Source: Vitis vinifera (Eukaryota; Streptophyta; Magnoliopsida; Vitales; Vitaceae). From it: DNA of 64,000 nt. Under the pieces are notes generated by a model, which saw only the letters and a list, made by a program, of their open reading frames with translations, was not told the origin of the DNA and did not search any database. The DNA lies in the NCBI RefSeq assembly GCF_030704535.1, contig NC_081807.1, positions 7,047,001 through 7,111,000 of the forward strand, in the 5' to 3' direction. The position numbers were made by a program, and so were the translations under genes. Each line of letters begins with the position of its first letter. Within the stretch, counting starts at the first letter, position 1. Shown one piece after another: positions 54,201 to 64,000 of the stretch.

Positions 54201-57200
54201 ACAAAGGAGACACATCTTAACACGTTAGGGGATCTTGCTAAGCCCATGAAAATTGGGAAAGGACTCAGAGAGAACATTTATTGAGGCTTTGTTTCCTAAC
54301 ACTTGAGAAGGTAATCATTGATTAAATAAGCAGTAGTTAATGTCGCATCCCCCCAATATGATTTAGGCAATTGTTTTGCAAATAACAAGGCACAGATTAC
54401 CTTGAATTTTTTCTTCCTGCAACTCCATTTTGAGTCATTCATTCTCTTTATGGAGAGTATCAGCACAAGTCATTCCTTCTCTCTCTCTCTCTCTATGTAA
54501 GAGGATAGGGTCTAGTTGAGGTATTCTTTGTCATTGTCCCATCTGATACTCTTTATTTGAACACCAAATAGGTATTGATCATCTTATAGAAATTAGAGAA
54601 AACAAAATTAACATCAGATTTGTTTTTCAAAAGGTATACCCAAGTGTCACAAGAATGGTCATCAATAAAGGAAACAAACCAATGAGCTCCAGTGATATTT
54701 GGAATTCAAGAGGCTCCCAAAACATCAGTATGAATTAATGTAAAGAGATAAGATGATCTATTATTGCTCAAAGGAAAAGAAATTCGATGATGTTTGGTCA
54801 ATCGACATTCTTCACAATGACAGTCATTAACATTCAAATTCTGAAATAACAAAAGAAACATAGTCTTTAACAAAGGAAACGATGGATGACCTAAACATAA
54901 ATGATGTAGGTAGATTTAGACTTTCTTGGATGAAAAACTTGAAAGATGAGATAGAGATGCAACCACTACCATTGTCACTCCTAGCATCTAGATGAAGCCC
55001 CTCTTGTTTCCTAGCATGAACGATTGTCCTACCTGTATCCAAGTCTTAAAAAACGCAGTGGGATGGGGAAAAGGTTGCTTTGCACTTTAGATCTTTGGTA
55101 ACTTGATGAATTGACAGATTTAGGCACATGGAACTTAGGTTTTAGGGAAGGAGATGGGGTAAGGGTAACAGTCCCTTATCCAGCCACAGTACCTAAACTA
55201 CCATCAGTTGCTTTGATTTTTTGAGCCCTTAAAAGAACTAGTCATTGAGTACTTACTTGATTTGGCTAAGGAGTATGGTGTGCTAGACTTGTCTAGACAG
55301 GCAAGGAAACTCTGAAATCTGTTAATCTCTTCCTTTTTTGAGTCCTTCAAACTCTGAGCTATTTGAATTCTTATATTTAGGTTTCTCCTCTAAAATTGTC
55401 AAATTGGTTCTGGTTTCCATGATTCTTGCTGAGGGACTGTGGTTTCCCATGTAACTTTCAAGGCATCTCTTTTTGTATGCCTTGGTTTCGTGCAATGATT
55501 ACACCAAAGGTTATCCTTGGTACTTGGTTGCCTGGATACCTCTCCTCTACCAGAAACTGTGCTAGGATTTGGACCGGTTTTAGAGCTTGAAACAGCAATG
55601 GCTAACCCTTCACTTGCTGGAGTGTCCAACATTACACACTTATCTCCCTTCTTCACCCCTTATGATTGAGAATACTTCATTCAAGGATGCCAGTGATTCT
55701 TCCCCATGCACTTGAATGAGTACTTAAACATCCTCACTATTCTTCATTTTAAGATTTTGATGATAGTCCAGTTCAAACCAAAATCCTTTCATAACATTAT
55801 TGTACTCAATTACAGGTAAAGTGCCTTGTTTTGTAGAGTGAATCTTGGTGTTTTTCTTGTAAATCTGAGCACAATCTTGGACTTTGGAATAAGTCTGTCT
55901 CATTACCTCTTAGATTTCCTTTGCCATAATTAGGAATATACACATTCCCTTGATTTCGGGTTGCATCACTTTCAGCAGCTAAGACATGATCATTGAGTCA
56001 TCCTCTCGTCCCAATCAACAATTAGGATCATCTTCACTCAGTGTTGGTCCAATCAAGTGGCTAAGCATGCCTTTTCCCTTTAAAAATGCGTGTACATGCT
56101 GAGACCATACTAGATTGTTTTGGTCATTAAATCTATCCAAAAAAAAATAAAAAACAAAAAAATTGTTTTGGCCATTAAGTCTAAATGAGGGCTGAAGGTT
56201 TTGATACTCACCAGCAGATGGTTGGTTCTGGAAGGCAATGTTTGAGGTCGGATTTTCAGAGGTTTTGTTATTTGGGCTTTTCAACATAATGTACAATGAA
56301 AAATTTATCAAAATAAAAAATAAAAAACATAATGTACAATGAAATAGAGACAAAACTTGAGACAGTAGTGGTGCAACAGTTGATGTGAAAAATTGTTGAG
56401 CTATAGCAATGGTTTGGAAATGGTCAATGGTAAAGGTCATTGAGAAGGAGAAAGAATGGTGACAACAATGAAGGTCGCTTGAGGTTAAGAATAGCAGCAA
56501 TGAAGGCCATTGGAAATCAGCTTGAATGAAGCCCATTGGAAAAAAAATTAGAAGAGAACTTAGAGGCCTTGATTAGGCTTTGATACCATGTGGAAGAGAA
56601 TGATCGTTTTTATTTATTTTTTTCTCACAAATTGATACAATATTTATCATGTACAATCCTACAAAATTAGGAAACTACATCACACAAAATTGGGAAGCTA
56701 ACTAATTCCTAAAAATCATCTATCCTACAAATCAAGAAAATAAAATAGGAAAATACACAGCTATACAATCTCAGAAATCAGAGAATATATTTCCTTAGTA
56801 TTATCAGTCTGATTCATCAACATATGCATTCATGTAACATTCATAGAGCCAGGGGACGTGGATTCCTTGTGTTTCTTGATTTTCTATTTCATCTCAACAT
56901 ACTTCTTAAAAGAGGCACCTCAGTTACAACATGCCACCTCTCTTTCTCTGTACTTTTAGGTGATTAAGTTCCCTGTTTTTCTTTTTCTTTTACCATTTTT
57001 TTAATCCTACTTTTCCATGCTTGGGTGACGTAATTTTGTTGATTGTGTTGAAAATCAGTATTCTAGATGCATGTCTAATTATGAATATTCTTTTCGTTGT
57101 TAACTCTTTGTTTAACTATAACTGAAATTTGTGTTGTTCTTGGTGATTATAGATGGCTTATTTGGAGGAATGGGCTCTTCTAGAAAGAGATCATTCTAGT

Positions 57201-58037
57201 TCTTTGCATGGAGCAATAGAAGCTTTGAAGGCCAGCACTCTCCGTCTTCCAGTTGTTGGAGCAATAGTATGTGTCTTTAATTTTTATTTTTAATTCTCCC
57301 TAGATAATCAACAACACCCCAAAGGCATGAAATATTTCTGCATGATACTTTTATCCTACTTAAAATCAGAAACAACAATTTCAGGGAATCCTTGGATGCC
57401 CTGAAAATGCCATGATGAGAAATCTTTCCAAGAATTACGAAATCATCTATGCAAAGTTTGATAAGAAAAGGCAAATAAGTATATACTAGTTCAAAAACTC
57501 AAATCTATAGACCTTGACAACATTTCTCTTTGTTTTAACAGGCAGATATCCAAAGCTTGAAGGATGCTGTTGGTTCAGCAGTTGATGTAATGCAGGCTAT
57601 GGCATCCTCAATTTGCTCTCTTTTGTCAAAGGTAAACTCTTCTGCTTCTTCTGAAGTTTGCTTCTCATTTTCTAGGGCCATGACTCTTAGGGCAAGTTTG
57701 GAATGCTGGAACAGAATGAGATACGAATCAAAACCATTGTTCACTTGCAGGTGGAGGAAATGAACTCCTTGGTGGTCGAAATCGCTGATGTCACTGCAAA
57801 GGAGCGAGCTTTGCTGGAACAATGCCGAGACTTCTTGTCCACATTGGCAGCCATGCAGGTGATGTGGCTGGCCAGCTGGCTGCTTTGTCAATCAAACTAA
57901 TTCCCACTTCACCACTGATGTTTTGAGTGATTGCTTGAAAACAGGTTAAATACAGTAGCTTGAGAACGCATATATTACAACTAAATCGCCTCCCGGCCAC
58001 CAGCAGCCTGACAACAACCCTGACAACACGCATCTAA
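42280..58037 (+). CDS. QWRF2: QWRF motif-containing protein (QWRF2-like)
   Basis: Predicted 640-residue microtubule-associated protein of the plant QWRF/AUGMIN8 family. Six exons: 42280-43677, 47589-47708, 57153-57266, 57542-57631, 57751-57858 and 57945-58037; every coding exon is a whole number of codons (phase 0 throughout). The N-terminal 400 residues are basic, Ser/Pro-rich and disordered, with family blocks [30 protein letters not shown] and [20 protein letters not shown]. The QWRF signature is at 446-449 ([16 protein letters not shown]). The C-terminal exons encode a helical, coiled-coil-like domain ([65 protein letters not shown]). Arabidopsis QWRF2 is a little longer and collinear from memory. 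Translation may begin at the second ATG, 42283. Intron 1 is 3.9 kb and intron 2 is 9.4 kb; both are full of transposable elements. QWRF1 versus QWRF2 orthology is not certain. Confidence 0.92.
43793..44020 (-). mobile_element. LINE 3-prime tail fragment in QWRF intron 1
   Basis: Minus-strand L1 tail: TTTTTGATAGGCAAGAAAAG, then text collinear with the LINE at 45969 (CTCTCCTTAGTTGGAGCTCA, CCAATCAACAAAGCC, ACACTCTAATCC, TTTGATTGCTTGATC). Short and truncated. Confidence 0.6.
44415..44432. repeat. (GT)n microsatellite
   Basis: Short GT run in QWRF intron 1. Confidence 0.7.
45569..45886 (+). mobile_element. 5-prime-truncated LINE with poly-A tail in QWRF intron 1
   Basis: Ends in about 18 A and is flanked by an imperfect duplication, GAATGGTTTAATATA (45554-45568) and GAATGGATTAGTATA (45887-45901), 13 of 15 matching. 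The inside includes the L1 C-terminal-like GACCATTCTTTGTCCATGAT, duplicated in tandem (copies near 45573 and 45688). Confidence 0.65.
45969..47130 (-). mobile_element. Truncated L1-type LINE in QWRF intron 1
   Basis: Minus-strand element with its T-rich (poly-A complement) 3-prime end at 45969. Coding remnants such as [20 protein letters not shown] (46772 down) parallel the RPS29-intron LINE (EVEGLFQKLHPLVMRREVED). Many stops and frame changes. The 5-prime border is approximate; no target duplication found. Confidence 0.65.
47929..49254 (-). mobile_element. L1-type LINE, C-terminal half with long open frame, QWRF intron 2
   Basis: Minus-strand LINE piece with an uninterrupted 406-codon frame (49254-48034) covering the region after the reverse transcriptase: [60 protein letters not shown], and the zf-RVT domain with [18 protein letters not shown]. 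The 3-prime end is the T-rich run near 47930. The long open frame suggests this is the youngest LINE copy here. The reverse transcriptase and endonuclease are missing, so it cannot move by itself. Borders show only a vague CAATTT.CATTA similarity. Confidence 0.8.
49325..49440 (-). mobile_element. LINE 3-prime tail fragment
   Basis: T-rich run then TATAGGCAATCAGTAAATAT and GCACTTATGTACGCATGACA, the usual tail of the LINEs in this window, on the minus strand. Confidence 0.5.
49465..49860. repeat. 201-base tandem duplication in QWRF intron 2
   Basis: Two copies with matching GCATGATTCTTTTTGCATTG (49550 and 49751) and CTTCAAAATCCAACAAAAAA; roughly 93-95% alike by eye. It also repeats CATCATTACTA.CAC at the joints. 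Confidence 0.8.
50065..51825 (-). mobile_element. Degenerate L1-type LINE in QWRF intron 2
   Basis: Minus-strand element: T-rich end near 50065, then C-terminal remnants and, at 51684-51250, [20 protein letters not shown] and [20 protein letters not shown]. Just upstream (51770-51700) the reading [14 protein letters not shown] is the altered catalytic FADD region of the reverse transcriptase. Older than the copy at 47929-49254, with many stops and shifts. The 5-prime border is approximate. Confidence 0.75.
52503..53250. mobile_element. Non-autonomous hAT element (748 bases) in QWRF intron 2
   Basis: Perfect 8-base duplication TATTTAGC (52495-52502 and 53251-53258). Ends are CATAGTTGTGAAAGGC and, reversed, CATAGTTTTAAAAGGC (14 of 16 match). 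Subterminal zones repeat GGCGC/GCGCC-type motifs (AGGCGACGCC, GCGCCTTAGG). The inside has a CTT/TTC microsatellite (about 52653-52700) and three near-palindromes. No transposase. Confidence 0.85.
52757..52870. repeat. Three 20-base near-palindromes inside the hAT element
   Basis: CCAAAACGACATCGTTTTGG at 52757-52776, again (identical) at 52802-52821, and a variant TCAAAACGACGTCATTTTGG at 52851-52870; spacing 45 and 49 bases. Confidence 0.85.
54000..56822 (-). mobile_element. Ty1/Copia LTR retrotransposon fossil in QWRF intron 2
   Basis: Minus-strand element. The 5-prime LTR is about 234 bases (56822-56589, TGTTGATG to CCACA), followed by a primer-binding site TGGTATCA for initiator Met-tRNA. 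Gag-like sequence follows near 56340-56020, a zinc knuckle of the CX2CX4HX4C type near 55500, and integrase-like sequence around 54700-54100. The reverse transcriptase/RNase H part and a 3-prime LTR are not seen, so it is incomplete as well as broken in several places. It looks fairly old. The low-coordinate border is approximate. Confidence 0.75.
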
Positions 58038-59281
58038 AACCGTTCTCATCTGACTTGCAGTAATCAAAATGCTAACATGACAACCAACCAACCTTCCCTT
58101 TCTCAACACCTGAGGTAATAAAAACAGAAAAACCGATCACGATCCTTAGTTTTGGATTCTCATATTAGCATTTTTGTTACCCATTCAGGTATTAGTATAT
58201 GTCTCATGTATCTTAGTATGCAAAGTTTACAGAAAATGTGCCGCCTGTTCATCACTAATTTCGCTGTATACAACAACTGTGTTAGAATTAAGAACTCTTC
58301 ACCCACCCTCCCTTTTAAGGCCAAAAGAAACTGATCGTGTACATATATGTATGTTGTTTTGATTCCTGTTATTTAGTAGTTGTTGGGCTGCCTCTGAGTT
58401 TCATGCTCTTGATTGTTTTGTAGTAAGATCTCAATTTATTGCAATTTCTAATATTTGTTATAATTAATATTAATAATTTTACTTTATTCACGTACATTTA
58501 CGTTGGGAAACCAAAAGAAGAGATGTGAAAATGGAAATCATCAGGATGAATATGAAAAAGGACAGCGGAGCTGAGAAGCAGAGGGAGAAGTTCCGGCGCA
58601 TGCGGAAGTGAGGGCCTACAGCCTACCTAGCCAACCTCCCTAACATGCGCTGACGTTTAGTCACGTGCTCCTGTAATCTACCAGCCGCCCCCTTCCTTCA
58701 CTCACACTCCTTACTGTCGTGGAATCTCATGGTCTCTTGTCTTATCAATTCAGCCAAGGCGGCTCCCCTTTTCTTCTTAAATTCCTATCATATATGGTCA
58801 ACAGAAAAAAAGAAAAAAAAAAAAGAATTTTAGTGAAATAATTACTAAATTAGAACTTTCTGAGAGCAAATCTCTTAGAAGATGGGATTTGCCACCTAAA
58901 GGCAATATCTTCTTTTGTCCTTTGGACTTGTTTTTCAAATGCTTTCATAATTTGGATTGCTACTACTTATTGAGCATGTGATCCCATCCCCAATTTGAGG
59001 ATGGGAAGACCCATCTCTTCTCCTTTATTGCTGAAAATGTTTTTGGCTTTTCATCAGGCCGGAGACGTTGAACTTCATTATCAAAAACCCTGTAAATCGA
59101 TTCATCTCAAGTCTCAACTAGTGGATCATCCTTCAATAACTTATTCACAGAAATAATGAAGTTTGGATTCCAAAACTGATACGATTTCATTTGTTCACTG
59201 CTTAGGAAGAAAAATTACAAAAGAAAACATTCATCTCAGAAAGAAAACCCTCCTCTCAAAATGTCACAACTCTTTAACTCT
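58038..59281. other. QWRF 3-prime UTR, intergenic DNA and LBD 3-prime UTR
   Basis: The two genes converge. The first 300 bases or so fit QWRF 3-prime UTR and the last 100-200 the LBD 3-prime UTR. A 26-codon frame at 58532 is too short to call. No RNA gene seen. Confidence 0.4.
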
Positions 59282-59948
59282 CTAAAGGAATAATCTCAGG
59301 GCATTTCCTTCATCTCCTAAAGCATTTTCCCACGTCATCGTCGCAGAATCGTCCGGAGACGTCCTCGGTCTCCGCTCCTCCGTTTCTTCAATCTTCATTC
59401 CCGTTGCTGAACCATGCTTTGGTCGGAGATTGACATCCGTCAATCTGTAATCAGTATCTCCTGGCTTCGAAAGGTACTCCTCCGCCAAGTATGCCTCGGA
59501 AACCGGCGTCTCAACTCCTTCGAGATCGAGAAACTCTGGTAGCGGCGCTAGCTCGCCGCCACGGAGCACCGTCTCCACTGCCGACTGGCACACGTGCCAG
59601 TTCCCCGTCCACAATAACCCTACCGCTCCGAACACAGGATTCACCGTCCGACCACACGCTTCAAACAACAGAGACTGAAACAAGCCTGAAAACATCAAAC
59701 CTAATCAGCATAACACAAACCACTCGCCCATACATAAAAGAGATATCGTTAGAGGAATACACACATGGACGTTGCCTCTCCGGTACGGTGGAGATGAAGG
59801 CCATGAGATCGGCGCGACCAAAGAACTTGGCGACAAAGATGGTGGCATTAGCTTGAGCTTCAGGGCTGTCAATCCACTCCAAACACTGCCGAAGCATGCA
59901 ATTCTCACTACAACCTTTACGAAGAACTCTGCAGCCACTGCAACTCAT
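59282..59948 (-). CDS. Class II LOB-domain transcription regulator (LBD37/38/39-like)
   Basis: Predicted 195-residue nuclear DNA-binding protein. The class II LBD37-39 group represses anthocyanin synthesis and nitrogen-responsive genes in Arabidopsis. Exons 59948-59765 (donor CCAT|GTGTGT) and 59685-59282 (acceptor TTTTCAG). The LOB zinc block CX2CX6CX3C is C3, C6, C13 and C17 ([17 protein letters not shown]); [11 protein letters not shown] and, across the splice, [28 protein letters not shown] and [13 protein letters not shown] complete the domain. No Leu-zipper-like coiled coil is seen, as expected in class II. The tail ends in [18 protein letters not shown], comparable to the CWENG and LLNLFV tail of LBD38. 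It is shorter than Arabidopsis members. The splice-spanning codon reads Cys where relatives usually have Ala. Class is firm; the exact paralogue is not. Confidence 0.88.
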
Positions 59949-61090
59949 CTCCTCCGGTACAGATTCGGATCACCTTCAAACTATAATTTTACATTATCTT
60001 GTCATGTTAGCGTCGTTGAAGTCTAGAGGTTATCCAGAGAGATCCCACGTCGTGAAGGCGTCAACAGAGGGAGGATTTTATAGGGAAAACCGGGGTAATT
60101 AACCACGGTTAAATCGAGCTAACCATGGTTGGTTGGGGATGTGGACTTCCCAAGTCGTGGGCGATGACGGCTCCGTGTCTCCGCACATTGTTGGCGCCTT
60201 CAGAGGTAACAGTGGAAATTAAATGGATGCTTTTCTTCTGAATCTGAACAGATTTCAGTGGTAACCCAAATGCTCATAACTCATAAGAAACAACTTATTT
60301 AAAATCAACTTAATAACTTAAGTAATTAAGTGATTTTACCAAATTCAATAAAAGCTTTAGCACAAAAAGTCAAAATAGTTAGATTAAACATAACATTGAT
60401 GTTGAATGTCTTTGACACGTATCATATCTTTATTAGTCAAAAGTGAGGAGTTAGCCGGCAATAACTGAATACGGCGAAAAGGATGAACCGGAGATCATTG
60501 ATATTATAGTAGGGAGAAACCAGTAAAGGGTAGGTGGCGTCTTTATCCCATTCGAACCACTAACCAAACTACGTAGAAAAAAGTGGTGGTGTGGTGACTC
60601 ATGCATCCACATACAAAACGCTGTCTCATAATCCAAATCTTGAAAAATTTGTCCATCTTAATTGTCAGATCCCAAAGATACGGATTTGTAGCCTTTGAAA
60701 ATCCCCCTCCTCGATTCTGTGATTGGGACGTTTTTGGACTTCTCTCTTATACCTGTAGCCCCGTTACATTTTGTTACATTTGAAAGAGTTAAAGGGAGTG
60801 GAGCTGTTCCCAATTGAACGTTCAATACAAAGCCCCGAAGCTAAGTGAAAACCAACATAGTAACCTTTGCTTAGTTTATTAATAAAATTTACGCGGCCTA
60901 GTGGGATGCATTCCTTTAAACACTTTTATAAGTCATCTTAGCTAACATAAAACGAGAAAATTTACGCGAAAAATAGTTCTGAGACGAAGTTTAGGACTCA
61001 TTTGTCGATGTTTTTTATGTTTATTTGGTTAGATTAATGTGAGCGTTTTTGTTTGTTTCCATGCATATTATTGTTGAATTTGTAGGATGG
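59949..61090. promoter_or_regulatory. LBD leader and upstream region
   Basis: The LBD promoter should lie in the first several hundred bases. Paired motifs ACCACGGTTAAATCGAGC and TAACCATGGTTGGTTG near 60100 look like a small inverted element and could be MYB-type sites. Beyond about 60300 nothing is recognisable. Confidence 0.4.
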
Positions 61091-61360
61091 AAGTGGATTG
61101 GGTATGTGATTCAGATTGGGCCTTAAACATTATGGGCTGGCTAAGGGGGAGAGATTGGGGTCATCCTCAGGCCCAATTAACTCTCTTCATGGATCATGTG
61201 TTTTGGGTACTACATGGCAATGGCATGCCTACCACCGTAGTGAGTGTGACCCTATCTTTACTAGCACTTTTTGGCAAACTCTTTTTGAATTACAGGCACC
61301 ATACTGTTCATGGGCTTTGCTGATCAACCAAAAATGGATGGTCAAACAGTAGTGGTGACT
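61090..61360 (+). mobile_element. Ty3/Gypsy integrase fragment (fossil)
   Basis: Contains pieces such as HGNGMPTTVVS and DPIFTSTFWQTLFELQ, characteristic of the integrase core of plant Gypsy (chromovirus-type) elements. Only about 250 bases are left, it is broken in more than one place, and no LTR can be tied to it. Old. Confidence 0.7.
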
Positions 61361-61527
61361 CCATGTTTGGAAACTTATGTATGCTGTGTCACTGGTGATT
61401 GTCTAGGAGTGTATTGGCTTGCTTTGGTAGAATAGTGGTTCTCTTTGGTCAATGGAAGCTTTTAACATAAAAAACATATTAACTATTGGATTCGTTAGGT
61501 GTCTCTCATTTCTTTCTCTTTCGTAAC

Positions 61528-63040
61528 TTTTTTCTCTTATAACCTAGAATATTTATAAAAATTTTCCTATTAGCTTTTCTTATTTTATAATGAATCTAAT
61601 AACATTCACACGTGAACTTAAGAAATAATCTATATAATATTCCTTCTACGAAAGAAATATATTCCAATTAAGAATTTTAGACATTTTATAACAATCTACA
61701 CCTTCATCAAATTTCATTAACTTTCCACCTCTCCCTAGTATTCAGTTTCTGTGTGCCTTGCTCTCCTTGTGTGTCACACTTCTTTTCGTGCATTATGGTC
61801 TTGTCGTGTGCCACGATCTTCTTGTTTCTTGTATCATATTCTATGAAAGAATAATTAACTTCACCTTACAACAAAACTTCGTTTTTGCAATCCTCTTTTG
61901 TATTCTATTCTTTTTGTTCTTTTTGAAATCTTTAACTAAGACTCTTCTAGACAATTTCAATCAAGGCTCTTTTACACATCTTCAACCAAGACTCTTTTAT
62001 AAATCTTCAACCAGGGTTTTTTTTAGAAATCTTCAATCAAGGCTCTTTTAAAAATCTTTAACTAAGACTTTGATATCGATTTTTGGGAAAACAAAAGTTT
62101 TGATACAACTTGTTAGGAAAACAAAAGCTCTCATGCCACTTATTGTGCCAATGAAGGCTTTAATACAAATATATTAATGGAAGAACATAAAAATAAAACA
62201 ATCAACATAGAAAGATACATAAGATTTTAATATGATTCGATCAACCATACCTACCTTTGTTAGTGAGAGATAACATTCCATTATATGATAGAAAACATTG
62301 CAAAGGACAAAAATAAAAACAACTATTATGCCTTGAAATATTCCATAATTCCGCACTCTTTATATCTCTATCTAAACCCTTTTAATCCATTGGGTGTCTC
62401 CTATATGTTTAGTCTTTATAGGCTCATATCCCTCTTATAACTTATTCTCCTCATGACTTAAAAAATTTATGAAAGTATCTCTACTAGCTTTCCTAATTTT
62501 ACAGTGAATCTAATTACAATCACATATAAACTTAAAAATATTTTATATAATATTCCTTCTACAAAAAAAAAAAGATTTCAAATAAGAATTGGACACACTT
62601 CCCAACAATCTTTGCCTTGAATCAAATTTCATTAAGTCAATTTTTTATCTCTCTATAATATATGGTTTCCTTGTACACCTTGTTCTCTCCATGTGCCACA
62701 ATTCCCTTCATGCATTGTGATCTTGACGTATGCCAACTTGGTTGGGCCAATCATCCCTACCTTCACGAATAAGTTATACCATTCTATTATACCATAAAAA
62801 ATATTACAAAGAACACAAATAGATATAACTATTCCAAAATACCATGTCTTTCACTCTTCCTCACATTTACATCCTAAATTGCAAGTCCTCTTACTCCATC
62901 AGATGTTTCTTCCTCTACCTCACACCTATATCCTATCCATATAGTATTCTCATGTTCATATCTCTCTCATAACTTGTTCCTCTCATGGTTTCGAAAATTT
63001 ATAAAAATATCCCTACTAATTTTCCTTATTTCCATTCAGT
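61528..63040. repeat. Diverged direct repeats, unit near 520 bases
   Basis: Three partial copies: about 61528-61800, 62230-62740 and 62745-63040. Shared blocks are ATATTCCTTCTAC, CATCAAATTTCATTAA, ACATTCCATTATA-like text and CTCTCATAACTTGTTC. They may be nested pieces of an LTR; I cannot show an intact pair. Confidence 0.5.
61925..62075. repeat. About six copies of a 26-base tandem repeat
   Basis: Core AATCTTCAACCAAGACTCTT, repeated with small changes (61930, 61955, 61980, 62005, 62030, 62055 approximately). Confidence 0.75.
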
Positions 63041-63838
63041 TTTTGACGATTTGGGACATGTTTAGGCCATTTGGGATGCGATTAATGTATGGATTGGGAA
63101 GGGAAGGTCCACACGCAGGGAACTGGTGAATACATTATGTGGGCATGCGCATAATTTGAAGTTGCAGATGGCTGTGGGGTGGAGACTGGGGGCGAGGGGG
63201 TTGAGAACTTGAGGTTAGAATTTAGAAATACCCCTACGCCCAGGATGTTCTGTGCTTGAAGAAGCTGGCTGAGAATTTCATTGACCTGTTCATCAGAGAC
63301 TGGTTGAAATCCTCATCGGGGTCTCCATTTTTGTGGACCCTTGAAAGTTGTAGCAGACAAAGTTAATGGTGTTTTACGAAAGCTCCCATACACAAAACCA
63401 TAGTTGAAAACATGGTATTCTTATTCTGAAGTGGTGCGTCTGTCACACGAGAATGAGAACAACATCCCTAAGCCCTTTCTCACTATTAATTAAATCATCA
63501 TATATTTCTTGCTATTCTCGCATTTCAATCGGCTAGTATACATACATACTGATTATTCATGACCAACACGATTGACTGGCTAAGAACAAAAACATAATAC
63601 AAATTTACTAGTTGCCATAATGAAAATGATAGAGCTCAATTGCTGTTTACAATGACTAGGGACCACACATCAAACTCATATTTAGTTGTAAAACATTCAA
63701 CAACCACTAGTTGCCTAAACCACTTACCCTGCAAAATCAATTCCAAGCTCTTCTTCCAATCTATTATATGCTTCATTTTTGCTTTAAGTCTAACATAAAC
63801 CCCAAAAAAGAAGGAAAAAAAAAAACCCAGTAAAACCA
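63041..63838. other. Right-edge intergenic region
   Basis: A minus-strand stretch around 63310-63215 reads DEDFNQSLMNRSMKFSASFF and then a stop, and could be a degenerate exon. Nothing firm. Confidence 0.25.
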
Positions 63839-64000
63839 TTCTATATAATTCGTTTGTAGTATCAGGAGACTGAATGCCTCCTGTTTCTGGAGGGTGTGGA
63901 TTTGGCTTCTTCTGGGTTGGCAGAACCAGAGCTCCCTGATGAATCTGATCCGCTATTCTCACCTTGTCCTGATTTGCTTGACCAGAGTTTGGTGAAGATC
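63839..64000 (-). CDS. Possible partial exon running off the right edge
   Basis: The base composition changes to coding-like on the minus strand. A consensus donor AGGACAAG|GTGAG lies near 63963, and two frames stay open below it (one gives QKKPNPHPPETGGIQSP, another GSSGSANPEEAKSTPSRNRR). Most of any gene would lie beyond 64000. Frame and family cannot be determined from this window. Confidence 0.25.

Noticed and set aside
58532-58612. 26-codon frame with KQREKFRRMRK
   Set aside because: Too short, without splice signals or a recognisable family.

Overview
The window is nuclear DNA of a dicot plant. Spliced genes with plant-specific families (QWRF, LOB domain, plant-type ERV1, YlmG with a plastid leader), AT-rich intergenic DNA, LINE-filled introns and a decayed piece of plastid rRNA all point that way. 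The mix of long introns, L1-type LINEs and hAT/LTR debris looks most like grapevine (Vitis). That is an inference from general character, not a species-level proof. No bacterial, CRISPR or phage features are present.

Layout, left to right: a SAGA-Tad1/HFI1-like coactivator (minus, 1.2-2.2 kb); a LAT-family polyamine transporter (minus, 5.2-7.7 kb) with a small LINE in its intron; an intergenic stretch with a scrambled nuclear copy of plastid 23S/16S rRNA (9.5-10.0 kb); FAD-linked sulfhydryl oxidase ERV1 (plus, six exons, 11.4-15.9 kb); tail-to-tail with it, a 153-residue ZnF-UBP protein that I assembled by hand from four short exons (minus, 16.2-19.2 kb) and whose intron 2 carries a 1.5 kb non-autonomous hAT element; a 3.3 kb solo LTR and MITE-like debris (19.5-24.7 kb); plastid YlmG/YGGT protein (minus, 25.3-25.8 kb); ribosomal protein S29 (plus, three exons with a 5.6 kb first intron, 27.4-33.2 kb); a small secreted proline-rich peptide precursor (plus, three exons, 34.9-36.9 kb); 5 kb of AT-rich intergenic DNA; a QWRF-motif microtubule protein spread over 15.8 kb (plus, six exons, 42.3-58.0 kb), whose introns hold several LINE fragments, a second hAT element and a Copia fossil; a class II LOB-domain regulator (minus, 59.3-59.9 kb); and a repeat-rich end with a Gypsy integrase fossil.

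The genes are independent housekeeping or developmental loci, not a cluster or operon. The most unusual items are the 130-residue secreted protein with an acidic-DY and proline-rich tail (candidate peptide-hormone precursor), the hAT element that seems to carry a host-gene 5-prime fragment, the internally duplicated first intron of RPS29, and the rearranged plastid rRNA insertion. Exon borders were read from GT/AG signals plus reading-frame continuity and remembered family sequence; no alignment or transcript data were available.
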